This document shows, in pieces, positions 22,378 through 31,458 of a stretch of 64,000 nucleotides of DNA. This DNA comes from Mycolicibacterium fluoranthenivorans (lineage in GTDB: Bacteria > Actinomycetota > Actinomycetes > Mycobacteriales > Mycobacteriaceae). Below the pieces are notes generated by a model. It did not search any database. It saw nothing but the letters and a program-made list of their open reading frames with translations, and was not told the origin of the DNA. The position numbers were made by a program, and so were the translations under genes. Numbering within the stretch: position 1 is the stretch's first letter; each line of letters begins with the position of its first letter. Location of the stretch: the NCBI RefSeq assembly GCF_011758805.1, contig NZ_JAANOW010000006.1, positions 1 through 64,000 on the forward strand, written 5' to 3'.

Positions 22378-24523
22378 GGTGCACACGGTGCCGGCTGTGG
22401 TATCGAATGCGGCCGGTCGACTCCGGTTGCAAACCAACGACTTCCGTAACGACACGCGCCGCGCCGTCCTCATCGAGGACACCGTGCTGCGCGTCAAGGG
22501 TGTGCGTGCTGCGCATGCCTATCCGCGGACCGGCGCCGTGGTCATCTGGTTCTCGCCGGCCCGGGCCGAGGTCGAGACCCTGGTGGCGGCGGTGACCGAT
22601 GCGCTGGCGATGCCGCCGGCGCTTGTCCCTGCCAGGGTCCCGCATTCCGCGGACGTCAGTAACGGCGACCTCGTGCGAATGGGGCTCGGGGGTTTTGCGC
22701 TGGCAGCCCTCGGCGTGCGGCGGTACGTACTCGGCCGGCCGGCCATTCTGGGCCCCACCAGCCGGCGGTTCGCCACGGCAGTCACCATCTTCACCGGATA
22801 TCCGTTCCTGCGTGGCGCGCTGCGGGCACTCGGCGGCGGTCGGGCCATGGGTACCGATGTGCTGGTGTCCGCGGCGACGCTCGCCAGCCTGGTATTGCGC
22901 GAGAACGTCGTCGCACTGACGGTGTTGTGGTTGCTCAATATCGGTGAATACCTTCAAGATCTGACATTGCGGCGGACCCGGCGGGCCATCGCAGACCTGT
23001 TGACCGGAAACCAGGACACCGCATGGGTCCGGCTGCCGGACGGCACCGAGGTGCAGGTCGCCGTCGACAGCCTCGCGGTCGGTGACGAGGTCGTCGTGCA
23101 CGAACGGATCGCCGTACCGGTGGACGGCGAGATCGTCGATGGAGACGGGGTGATCGACCAATCGGCGATCACCGGCGAGACGCTGCCCGTCGCGGTGCGG
23201 ACCGGCGATCGAGTGCATGCCGGGTCGGTGGTGATGCAGGGCCGCGTCGTCGTCCGGGCCGGCGCAGTCGGCTCGGAGACCGCCATCGGCCGGATCATCG
23301 CCCGGGTCGAGGAGGCCCAGCATGACCGCGCGCCGATCCAGACCGTAGGGGAGAACTTCTCTCGCCGGTTCGTGCCGGGGTCGTTCCTCTTGGCCGGTGT
23401 GACGCTGGTGCTCACCAGGGATGTGCGCCGGGCGATGACGATGCTGCTGGTGGCGTGTCCGTGTGCCGTGGGACTGGCCACGCCCACGGCCATCAGTGCG
23501 GCGATCGGGAACGGCGCGCGGCGCGGGATCCTGGTCAAGGGCGGCTCGCATCTTGAGCTCGCCGGTCAGGTCGACGCCGTGGTGTTCGACAAGACCGGAA
23601 CGTTGACGATAGGCCGGCCTGTCGTGACCAATGTGGTTGCTTTCCACAAGGATTGGCAGCCGGACGAGGTGCTGGCATACGCGGCGAGCTCCGAGATCCA
23701 CGCCAGGCATCCGCTGGCCCAGGCCGTGATCCGATCGACCGAGGAGCGGCACATCGTCATTCCGCCGCATGAGGAATGCGAGGTGCTGGTGGGCCTCGGC
23801 ATGCGTACCCGGGCGGACGGCCGCACATTGCTGCTGGGCAGCCCGGCGCTGCTGCGCCAGGAGAAGGTGCGAGTCAGCAAGAAGGCGACGGAATGGGTCT
23901 CCCGGTTGCAGCGTCAGGCCGAGACACCGCTGCTGCTGGCCGTGGACGGGGTGCTGGTCGGGTTGATCAGCCTGCGCGACGAGGTGCGACCGGAGGCGCA
24001 GGAGGTCCTGGCCGCTCTACGGGAGGCGGGTATCGGCCGGATCGTCATGCTGACCGGTGATCACCCGGAAACTGCGCGCGCGGTGGCGGAGGAACTCGGT
24101 ATCACCGAGTGGCAGGCGGAGGTGCTGCCGGAGGACAAGTTGGACGCGGTGCGCGCGCTGCGAGAAGCCGGCCATGTGGTGGCCGTGGTGGGTGACGGTG
24201 TGAACGACGCACCGGCGCTGGCGGCCGCCGACATCGGGATCGCGATGGGACTTGGCGGCACCGATGTGGCCGTCGAGACGGCCGACATCGCGCTGGCCGG
24301 TGACGATCTCCGCCGACTCCTGGATGTGCGGACGCTCGGGGCGGGCGCTGTCACGGTCATCAAACAGAACTATGCGATGTCCATCGCGGTCAACGCGATC
24401 GGCCTTGCCGTCGGCGCGGGCGGCGCCTTGTCGCCGGTCTTGGCCGCCGTGCTGCACAACATGTCCTCCGTCGCGGTGGTGGCGAACAGCTCCCGGTTGA
24501 TCAGGGCTGAACTCAAGGGCTGA
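22355..24523 (+). CDS. ctpC: P-type metal-transporting ATPase CtpC
   Basis: A 722-residue P1B ATPase matching M. tuberculosis CtpC (Rv3270), an exporter linked to zinc tolerance and to manganese loading of secreted proteins. Visible features are an N-terminal HMA-like domain that lacks the usual CxxC, the membrane metal site CPC in VACPCAVGLATPT, phosphorylation site DKTGTLT, the nucleotide-domain HP in ARHPLAQ, TGDHPET and GDGVNDAPA. ATG at 22355 is inside the preceding gene; GTG at 22379 is an alternative that would avoid the overlap. With DUF1490 it forms a two-gene metal export unit. Confidence 0.93.
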   Translation: MSTSTSTEVHTVPAVVSNAAGRLRLQTNDFRNDTRRAVLIEDTVLRVKGVRAAHAYPRTGAVVIWFSPARAEVETLVAAVTDALAMPPALVPARVPHSADVSNGDLVRMGLGGFALAALGVRRYVLGRPAILGPTSRRFATAVTIFTGYPFLRGALRALGGGRAMGTDVLVSAATLASLVLRENVVALTVLWLLNIGEYLQDLTLRRTRRAIADLLTGNQDTAWVRLPDGTEVQVAVDSLAVGDEVVVHERIAVPVDGEIVDGDGVIDQSAITGETLPVAVRTGDRVHAGSVVMQGRVVVRAGAVGSETAIGRIIARVEEAQHDRAPIQTVGENFSRRFVPGSFLLAGVTLVLTRDVRRAMTMLLVACPCAVGLATPTAISAAIGNGARRGILVKGGSHLELAGQVDAVVFDKTGTLTIGRPVVTNVVAFHKDWQPDEVLAYAASSEIHARHPLAQAVIRSTEERHIVIPPHEECEVLVGLGMRTRADGRTLLLGSPALLRQEKVRVSKKATEWVSRLQRQAETPLLLAVDGVLVGLISLRDEVRPEAQEVLAALREAGIGRIVMLTGDHPETARAVAEELGITEWQAEVLPEDKLDAVRALREAGHVVAVVGDGVNDAPALAAADIGIAMGLGGTDVAVETADIALAGDDLRRLLDVRTLGAGAVTVIKQNYAMSIAVNAIGLAVGAGGALSPVLAAVLHNMSSVAVVANSSRLIRAELKG

Positions 24524-24549
24524 CGGCGGTCGCGCCTCCCTGCTACGGT

Positions 24550-24571
24550 GTCTGTAACGATCCTTACAGAC
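24550..24571 (+). promoter_or_regulatory. Palindromic TetR operator
   Basis: GTCTGTAA and TTACAGAC form a perfect 8-bp inverted repeat with a 6-bp spacer, ending six bases before the TetR GTG start. A TACGGT hexamer at 24544-24549 would place the transcription start inside it. This is the layout expected for autorepression. Confidence 0.75.
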
Positions 24572-24576
24572 TTGGA

Positions 24577-25191
24577 GTGCCGGTGACGCGCACACAGACC
24601 AAACGCCAGCAACAGGGTGAGAGCTCCCGCGGGCAGATTCTCGACGCCGCGGAGCGGCTGATGTCCACGCAGGGCTATGCAGCCACCTCGATCAGTCATA
24701 TCCGCGCGGAATGCGGCCTGCCGGCGAGCTCCATCTACTGGCATTTCGGTTCCAAAGAAGGCGTGTTGGCCGCGGTCATGGAACGCGGTGCCGAGCGGTT
24801 CTTCGCGCAGATCCCACGCCACGGGGATCTCGAGACCACCCGTGCGGCCGCGGCGAAGCTGCTCGCCGAGCATCCCGAATTCCTGAGATTGACCTACATC
24901 CTCTCGCTGGAGCGCAGTGCGGACCCCGCGGTCGGTGCGGCGGTCCGCCGGGTCCGTGACACCGCGATCGCAGGCTTCCGCGACGTGATCAGGCAGATGA
25001 TTCCCGCCGGGGTGGAGCACGAGCGCACCGAACGGGTGGTCGCCGAACTCGCGAGCTTTGCCACCGCGCTGTCCGACGGGGTGTTCTTCGCCGATCACCT
25101 CGAGCCGGAGTCCACCGACGTCGACCGGATGTACACCCGCATGTTTCAAGCCGTCGCGGCGCTGATTCCCATCCTCCTGGAGGAGACATGA
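24577..25191 (+). CDS. TetR-family transcriptional regulator
   Basis: A 204-residue regulator. The N-terminal helix-turn-helix reads RGQILDAAERLMSTQGYAATSISHIRAE, ending in SIYWHFGSKEGVLAAV. The ligand-binding C-terminal part is unlike any paralogue I can name. GTG at 24577 is used; GTG 24583 is equally possible. Its stop overlaps the SDR start (ATGA), and a perfect palindrome lies just upstream, so it probably represses itself and the SDR gene, with the SDR substrate or product as a likely inducer. Confidence 0.9.
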   Translation: MPVTRTQTKRQQQGESSRGQILDAAERLMSTQGYAATSISHIRAECGLPASSIYWHFGSKEGVLAAVMERGAERFFAQIPRHGDLETTRAAAAKLLAEHPEFLRLTYILSLERSADPAVGAAVRRVRDTAIAGFRDVIRQMIPAGVEHERTERVVAELASFATALSDGVFFADHLEPESTDVDRMYTRMFQAVAALIPILLEET

Positions 25192-26084
25192 CCACCAGAT
25201 CCGTCATCATCACCGGAGCCAACGCGGGCCTCGGGCTGGAGTGCGCCCGGGCTATCCTCGCGGCCGATGAGAGCTGGCACGTCGTGCTCGCTGTACGCGA
25301 CCCACAACGCGGTGCGGCGGCCGTCGCCGAACTAGGGACACCGGATCGATGCACGGTACTGCCGTGCGACCTCGCCTCGCTGCAATCGGTGCGGGCCTTC
25401 CCCGCCGTCTTCGCCGAAGCGGGCCTGCCCCCGTTGCATGCCCTCGTGTGCAACGCCGGTCTGCAGATCGTGTCCGGCTTGCAGCAGACCGCCGACGGCG
25501 TCGAGATGACCTTCGGTGTCAACCATCTCGGACATTTCGCGCTGGTCGACGGACTGCTCGAGCACCTCGTCGCGCCCGCCCGGATCGTGCTGGTGGCCAG
25601 CGGCACCCACGATCCCGAGAAGCTGACCGGGATGCCGCACCCCGCGTACACCTCTGCTGAGGAGCTGGCCCACCCGCAACCCGGTGCTCCCATCGACGGC
25701 AGGCGCAGATACACCACCTCGAAGCTGTGCAACGTGCTGTTCGCCTATGAGCTCGACCGCAGGCTCGGCCACGGTGACCGCGGCATCACGGTGACGGCGT
25801 TCGACCCGGGCTTGATGCCGGCCTCCGGACTGTCCCGCGACTACAGCCCGGCGCAGAAGGTGCTCTGGCGCATGGTGTCCCCGCTGCTGCGCGTGCTGCC
25901 CAACGTCCACAGCGTCGCCACGTCGGGCGCAAACCTGGCCGCACTTGCCGTCGATCCGAGGTTCGCCCATGTCACCGGAGAGTATTTCGAGGGCGCCAAA
26001 CCCATTCGTTCGTCCGCGGATTCGTATGACACCGCCAAGGCGCGCGATCTATGGGATACCAGCGAGCGGCTGGCTGCGCTGTAG
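25188..26084 (+). CDS. Short-chain dehydrogenase/reductase
   Basis: A 298-residue NAD(P)-dependent oxidoreductase. Cofactor motif ITGANAGLGLE, NAG motif in LVCNAGLQ, catalytic serine in LVASGTHD and YTTSK catalytic pair are all intact. Overall shape, with NHLGHFALVDGLL and a long C-terminal extension, is like protochlorophyllide-reductase/WWOX-type SDRs, though a role in chlorophyll is not meant. Substrate is unknown. It is translationally coupled to the TetR regulator. Confidence 0.88.
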   Translation: MTTRSVIITGANAGLGLECARAILAADESWHVVLAVRDPQRGAAAVAELGTPDRCTVLPCDLASLQSVRAFPAVFAEAGLPPLHALVCNAGLQIVSGLQQTADGVEMTFGVNHLGHFALVDGLLEHLVAPARIVLVASGTHDPEKLTGMPHPAYTSAEELAHPQPGAPIDGRRRYTTSKLCNVLFAYELDRRLGHGDRGITVTAFDPGLMPASGLSRDYSPAQKVLWRMVSPLLRVLPNVHSVATSGANLAALAVDPRFAHVTGEYFEGAKPIRSSADSYDTAKARDLWDTSERLAAL

Positions 26085-26100
26085 TCCAGGACGGTGTCAC

Positions 26101-26982
26101 TCAGATCGGGTCGAGGGCCAGCCAGTCATCGACCATGAAGGCATCACCACGGGCGACGATGGTCGCACCGCCGTGGCCCGGGTAGTGCGCGGGGATCACC
26201 ACGGCGCGCCGGCGGGCCGCCTCGGTGAAGATGCGTTTGCGCGTGGCCACCGCTGCCGGCCCGTCGACATCGAACGCGCACGGGTCGGCGGGACGCGGAA
26301 TCTGGATGGGGCAGTGGGTGAGGTCGCCGACGAACACCGCCGGCTTACCCGCGTCCAGCCAGAGCACCGAGGAGCCCGGCGTATGTCCGGGCGCCGGACG
26401 CAGCCACACCGATTCGCTCAATTGATGTTCGCCGGAGAACAATTCGACCTGACCCGCCGCGTATACCGGGGCCACACTGTCGTCGAACACGATGGCCGCG
26501 GCCTCATCGGCGCCCGGGCCACCCGGCTCGAAGTGCCGGAAGTCCGCCTCGGGCAACAGATATCGGGCGTTGGGGAAGAACGGCACCCAGGCATCGGCGC
26601 TGCGCCAGGTGTTCCAGCCGACGTGATCGCTGTGCAGATGGGTGTTGATCACCACGTCCACACTCTCGGGTGGCACACCCGCGCGGGCGAGTGCGCCGGG
26701 GAAGTCGGTGTCCAGGTGGTCGAGCACCGCTACGGCGCGCCGGCGACCGTTGCCGACGCCGGTGTCGATCAGGATCCGCAGCCCGTCGACGTCGACCACC
26801 CAGGACTGCACGATGACGCGCCAACGCTGCGTGTCCGGCTGATAGAACGTGGGTACCAGCAGGTCGGCGTGCTCACTCCAGGCTTGCGCCGGGGTATGGG
26901 CGAAGACCGCGGACGTCGGTTCGAACATCGTCTCCACCACGCGGGTGAGCACGGCGGCACCGAGGCGGACTGTGTCGGCCAT
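26101..26982 (-). CDS. Metallo-beta-lactamase-fold hydrolase
   Basis: A 293-residue dinuclear zinc hydrolase. The core motif is NTHLHSDHVGW, with further ligands in PAPGHTPGSS, FVGDLTH and IPAHYPGHGG. The family includes lactonases, glyoxalase-like enzymes and quorum-quenching enzymes, and nothing here fixes the substrate. It converges on the SDR gene with a 16-bp gap. ATG at 26982 is supported by a -10 hexamer six bases upstream. Confidence 0.85.
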   Translation of the reverse strand: MADTVRLGAAVLTRVVETMFEPTSAVFAHTPAQAWSEHADLLVPTFYQPDTQRWRVIVQSWVVDVDGLRILIDTGVGNGRRRAVAVLDHLDTDFPGALARAGVPPESVDVVINTHLHSDHVGWNTWRSADAWVPFFPNARYLLPEADFRHFEPGGPGADEAAAIVFDDSVAPVYAAGQVELFSGEHQLSESVWLRPAPGHTPGSSVLWLDAGKPAVFVGDLTHCPIQIPRPADPCAFDVDGPAAVATRKRIFTEAARRRAVVIPAHYPGHGGATIVARGDAFMVDDWLALDPI

Positions 26983-26988
26983 ACCCCG

Positions 26989-26994
26989 ACCGTA
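26989..26994 (-). promoter_or_regulatory. Leaderless -10 element of the MBL-fold gene
   Basis: On the minus strand TACGGT is followed by six bases and then the ATG at 26982. Confidence 0.45.
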
Positions 26995-27143
26995 CGGTGA
27001 TATCGGGTAGGTTGCGGTGAAGGCGCGCAGGAACGCCCGACGTCCGCTCGAAGGGGCTCAGCCCTCCTGCCGCAGCACCTGATCGAAGCCGACCTCTTCT
27101 CGGCCCGACTTCGCGGACACCGGGCTTGCGAGAGGAGGCCGTC

Positions 27144-28286
27144 ATGGCCAGCACCCTGCCCGACAATCCGTCCCTGGATCGGCTCAAACGAGAGGCCCGC
27201 GCCCTACAGCGGGCCGAGATCGCTTCTGGTCGTGAGCGCTACGCCCTGCACGAAGCCCAGTTGACGGTGGCCCGTGGTTACGGCTTCGCCGGCTGGCCGG
27301 CAATGGTGCGGTATCTGAAGGTCGCGGCCGGGCTGAGCGTCGACCCCGGCGCCGTCGAGGAGGACGGGCTCGCCCCGCCGGACCTGTTCTGCGCGTTGGC
27401 GTCATTGCGGTATGACGCCGACGACGCCCCGCCCCGGTGGCATGCCGCGGCGGATCTGCTGGCCGCGCGCCCCGAGTTGGTGCGCGACCACATCTGGGCC
27501 GCCGCCGCGGCCGCCGATCCGGACGCACTGCGGTACCACCTGCGCACCACCCAGCCCACCGCCAAGGGCGGACCCTACGGCTGGTCGCCGTTGATGTACC
27601 TGGCCTACAGCCGGGTGCCCGGTGACTCCGTCTCGGCTGCGCTGATCCTGCTCGACGCCGGAGCCGATCCCGACGACGGCTATCTGTGGCGCGGGATGGC
27701 CACCCCGTTCACGGTGCTCACCGGAGTGTTCGGGGAGGGCGAGCAGGGGACGCGCCGGCAGCCTCGACACCCCCACGCCGAGGAACTGGCCACCTTGTTA
27801 CTGCAGCGCGGGGCGCACCCGGCGGATCAGCAGACCCTGTACAACCGGATGTTCGGCGCCGACGACTCGCACCTGCGCCTGTTGTTCGCCCATGGTCTGG
27901 CCGACGCGGCCCCGAGCCCGTGGGAACGCCGGCTCGGTCCGGCCATGGAAACCCGCGAGCAGATGTGGCGCAGGCAGGTGGACTGGGCGGCCGAGCACGG
28001 GTTCGCCGACCGCCTGGCCCTGCTCGGCCACCACGGTGTCGACATATCGACCGCCCGAGTGCCACCGGTGGGCTTCCCCGCCGACCCCAACCTGCGTGAC
28101 GACGAGGGCGCCACGCCGCTGCACCACGCGGCGTGGGCCGGGAACCTCGAGCTGATCGCGCGGCTACTCGAGGCAGGCGCCGACCCGACCATCACCGACC
28201 TGAGATTCGGTGCGACACCGCTGGGCTGGGCCGAATACGCCTATCAGACCGAGGCCGCCGACCTGCTGCGCGGTACTACGGCTTGA
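27144..28286 (+). CDS. Ankyrin-repeat protein
   Basis: A 380-residue protein. The N-terminus (DRLKREARALQRA...ARGYGFAGWPAMVRYL) is a helical module common in bacterial ankyrin proteins. Ankyrin repeats follow: a degenerate set near residues 130-180 (GWSPLMYLA...LLDAGADPDDGYLW) and a clear set at the C-terminus (EGATPLHHAAWAGNLELIARL then LEAGADPTITD). Such proteins mediate protein-protein contacts; no partner is evident. ATG 27144 follows GAGGAGG at good spacing. The 3' end overlaps the convergent embB stop by 11 bases. Confidence 0.85.
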   Translation: MASTLPDNPSLDRLKREARALQRAEIASGRERYALHEAQLTVARGYGFAGWPAMVRYLKVAAGLSVDPGAVEEDGLAPPDLFCALASLRYDADDAPPRWHAAADLLAARPELVRDHIWAAAAAADPDALRYHLRTTQPTAKGGPYGWSPLMYLAYSRVPGDSVSAALILLDAGADPDDGYLWRGMATPFTVLTGVFGEGEQGTRRQPRHPHAEELATLLLQRGAHPADQQTLYNRMFGADDSHLRLLFAHGLADAAPSPWERRLGPAMETREQMWRRQVDWAAEHGFADRLALLGHHGVDISTARVPPVGFPADPNLRDDEGATPLHHAAWAGNLELIARLLEAGADPTITDLRFGATPLGWAEYAYQTEAADLLRGTTA

Positions 28287-31200
28287 TCCGGATCTGCCCC
28301 GGCGAGTACAGGCCCGAGTGCGTCGCCGTGCCCAGGTCGATCTCGGCGGGCGCGGCATCGACGATGGTCTCGAACTTGCGCAGCGAACCCCAGTCCCGGC
28401 CCCAGTCCTTGTTCAGGTACGTCGCCATCAGATGCGCCCGCAGCAGTAGATCACTGATCCCGAGCAGACCGCCGTTGACGCCGTCCTGCCAGGTGTCGGT
28501 GTCCTTCATCTTGGCGTTGTAGTCCGGCGTGATGCGGTACTTGGGCACATCGGTGACACCGTTGGCGTGCAGCATCGGCTGCTGGCACGGGAAGGCCAGG
28601 CCGACCGCCCAGTCCATCAGCACCGGCTGCGTAGACCCGAGGTACTCCTGGATCGTCTTGACCTGTGGCACTCGCGGCGGGGTGATGGCCACCCAATCAC
28701 CCTGGGACAGCGACTTGTCCTCGGCCACCACGCGAACGAACGTCGCGTCGGCCGGGATCTGGCGGCGGTCATAGCGCAGGTTGCGCCACGAGGGCAGCGG
28801 GCCGATGTCGTAGGGCACCACGCGCCCGGCGGGCACGGGAGCACCGTCGGGACCGGGGCGGCCGTACTCGAGTTCGACCGGCTGGCCCTGGGTGAGGCCG
28901 TTGAAGATGCTGTTACCGGTGATGGTGCCTGCCGCGGTCACGACCACCAGCGGATGTCCGGCGTCCGGCGGCGGCAGCTGGTACCACGCCGAGGCCAGCC
29001 GGGCCTCCTGCTGGGCCGGGCCCTCGACGAAGCTCCCGGCCAGCGGCACCTTGGCGGGGTCCAGACCGTAGGGCAGCGGCACGGTCGAGCCGTTGATCCC
29101 CGGGGTCTTCAGCTTGACCGGCGCATCCCAGTCGTAGTCGGTGCCGGGCATCGGTAGGGTCAGCCGGATCGCTTCGGCGACAATGTGATCCGGGACGCCG
29201 TTAGGGGTGAAGCCGACCGGCTTGACGCCGCCCAGCGGGCCGAGCGGGCCGTAATCGCCCGGCAGTGCCGTCAGGAATCCCTCGTTGGGATCCGGCTCGA
29301 CCAACACGTTGTCGGCCAGCCCGCATCCGCCGGCGAGCGCTTCGACATTCGACGACGCGTTCGTGTAGGTGCCGTGCTGACGCACCACGCCGAACAGCAT
29401 CGACGCCACGAATACCGTGACCATGAATCCGGCCGCGATCGGCACGGGCGCCGCCGTGAGCAGGCGGATCACCCTGCTCTCGCCGCGGTCGCGGGGCGCC
29501 AAATGCAGCAGGAACGCCCACACCGCGGTGATCACGAACAGCGCGAAGAAGATTGCGCTGACGGTGATTCCGCCGATCTGGGGCTTGTCGTTGTTGAACG
29601 GCACCCCGTAGCTCGACACGTACCACCAGCCGTTGGTGGTGGCGAAGCACAGCGCCAGCACGAACAACACGGAAGCCGTGAACGCCATCCGGTTTCGCGC
29701 CGAACGCAGCACCGCGCGCGAGGCAAGCACCGTCACCACCGCGGCCATGGCCGCGCCCACGGCGGCGAACAGGCCGAAGTGGTGCACCCATTTGGTGGGG
29801 GTGAACATCAGGCAGAACACCGTCGCGAAGATGATGCCCATCAGCCGCCATACCGGGCCGCGGGCCACGCCGGGAATCCGCTTGCGGCGCAACATGATGA
29901 ACATCGACGCGAATAGGCTCAGCGCGGTGATCATGAAGCCGAACCGCCGCGACACCGAACCGTCCACGGTGGGCAGGATCAGGTAGTAGTAGCGCAGGTT
30001 CTCGGTGTACCACTCCTGGCTCGGCCCGATCGCGGTCCGAATCCTGGTGGCCTCCATCACCGTCGCCAGCGTCTGGTCGGCGAACACCACGCACAGGATG
30101 ACGGTGCCCGCGGCCAGCAGCGGCAGGATCAGCGGCCACAGCCCGACCCGGCGGCGGCGCTGCACCAGGATGCGCAGTACCGGCCGGCCACCGGCCAGCA
30201 GGGCCGCCACGGCGATCAGGCCGGTGGGCTGGATACCGAGGGTGAACGCCGCGGAGATGATCGCCATGGCCGCCGGAGTGAGCCGGCCCGAGATGATGGC
30301 GCGTTCGATCAGCACGTAGGTGATCAGCGCGCCGGTGGCGATCTGGCCTTCCGGGCGCAGCCCGTTGTTGAACGGCATCCACGCGCCCATCAGGACGAAA
30401 CCCGCCGCCCACAGCGCGGGCCGGCTCGCGATGACGGCGGGCCCCAGCCGGGGCAGCACCTCACGCGAGAGCAGCAGCCAGCACACCAGCGCGCACACCA
30501 GGTCCGGCAGCCGCATCCAGATGCTGGCATCGCTGACGTGCGTCATCAGGGCGAGCAGGTTGTAGAACCAGCCGAACGGATCCTCCGGGCTGCCGAACCA
30601 GCGGAAGTAGTTCGACATGTAGCCGGCATGGTCGGCGACCCGGGCCATCTGCAGGATGTAGCCGTCGTCGGAGGAGTTGGCGCCGATCACATGCCACAGC
30701 AGGAACCCACCGACGACGACACCGTCGACCGGGGTCGCGGTGCGCCAGCGGGTCGGGATGATCCGCTGCATCCGCCGGCCGTCGAGCTGATCCAGGCGCC
30801 ACAACGCGAACAGCGCCACCACGGTGGCCACGATGCCGAGCACGATCGCGGCGAGCTTGAGTGCGGTGGGTTTGGTGGTGAACCGGGTGTCGATCGTCGC
30901 CGACAGCGAAAGGCCCTGCGGTGCAGGACCGGTCAGTTCGGTGAACACCCCGACTATGCCGGGGCGCAGATTCGGGTCGGCAAAGCCGCTGCGGATATCG
31001 CCGCCGGGCAGCCCGACGAACGTCGCGAACGTCCCGTCCTTCGAGGAGGTGATCTCGATGCGCTGGCACGCCTCGGCTTTGGCGCGCGGCACACTCGCGA
31101 TCACCACGTTGCGGTCGGTGATATCGACACGCGAGCCGGTGACGTTGACGAACAAGGAGTTGAGCGCGGCCTGCTTACCCGACTTGGGGGCCGTGCCGAA

Positions 31201-31458
31201 CACCAGCGCCCCGGCCGGCGGCACCGACCTGATGACCTCGCACGGCACGGTCGCCGTCATCTGCACCGGTGTCTGGGTGATCAGCGGCGCGGTCACGCTG
31301 TTCAGTTGGCCCGCCTGCGGCCAGTTCAGCGTCGCCGTGGTCTGCACCACGGGCAGCAGCGGTGTGGCCACCGCACACAGGAAACCGACGAGACCGGCGA
31401 TCATCGCGATCCATCGGGTGAGCTTCACGTCGTCTCTCACATTCACGGCTTCGGTCAC
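28276..31458 (-). CDS. embB: Arabinosyltransferase EmbB
   Basis: A GT-C membrane arabinosyltransferase of 1,060 residues that, with EmbA, builds the terminal hexaarabinoside of arabinogalactan from decaprenyl-phospho-arabinose. It has many N-terminal helices, the catalytic/EMB-binding loop [20 protein letters not shown] and a C-terminal carbohydrate-binding domain ([35 protein letters not shown]). The residues matching M. tuberculosis Ile303, Leu304 and Met306 are kept, with Gln in place of Gly305. The start overlaps the embA stop (ATGA). Assignment as EmbB rests on sequence and on embA-embB order. Confidence 0.96.
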   Translation of the reverse strand: MTEAVNVRDDVKLTRWIAMIAGLVGFLCAVATPLLPVVQTTATLNWPQAGQLNSVTAPLITQTPVQMTATVPCEVIRSVPPAGALVFGTAPKSGKQAALNSLFVNVTGSRVDITDRNVVIASVPRAKAEACQRIEITSSKDGTFATFVGLPGGDIRSGFADPNLRPGIVGVFTELTGPAPQGLSLSATIDTRFTTKPTALKLAAIVLGIVATVVALFALWRLDQLDGRRMQRIIPTRWRTATPVDGVVVGGFLLWHVIGANSSDDGYILQMARVADHAGYMSNYFRWFGSPEDPFGWFYNLLALMTHVSDASIWMRLPDLVCALVCWLLLSREVLPRLGPAVIASRPALWAAGFVLMGAWMPFNNGLRPEGQIATGALITYVLIERAIISGRLTPAAMAIISAAFTLGIQPTGLIAVAALLAGGRPVLRILVQRRRRVGLWPLILPLLAAGTVILCVVFADQTLATVMEATRIRTAIGPSQEWYTENLRYYYLILPTVDGSVSRRFGFMITALSLFASMFIMLRRKRIPGVARGPVWRLMGIIFATVFCLMFTPTKWVHHFGLFAAVGAAMAAVVTVLASRAVLRSARNRMAFTASVLFVLALCFATTNGWWYVSSYGVPFNNDKPQIGGITVSAIFFALFVITAVWAFLLHLAPRDRGESRVIRLLTAAPVPIAAGFMVTVFVASMLFGVVRQHGTYTNASSNVEALAGGCGLADNVLVEPDPNEGFLTALPGDYGPLGPLGGVKPVGFTPNGVPDHIVAEAIRLTLPMPGTDYDWDAPVKLKTPGINGSTVPLPYGLDPAKVPLAGSFVEGPAQQEARLASAWYQLPPPDAGHPLVVVTAAGTITGNSIFNGLTQGQPVELEYGRPGPDGAPVPAGRVVPYDIGPLPSWRNLRYDRRQIPADATFVRVVAEDKSLSQGDWVAITPPRVPQVKTIQEYLGSTQPVLMDWAVGLAFPCQQPMLHANGVTDVPKYRITPDYNAKMKDTDTWQDGVNGGLLGISDLLLRAHLMATYLNKDWGRDWGSLRKFETIVDAAPAEIDLGTATHSGLYSPGQIRIKP

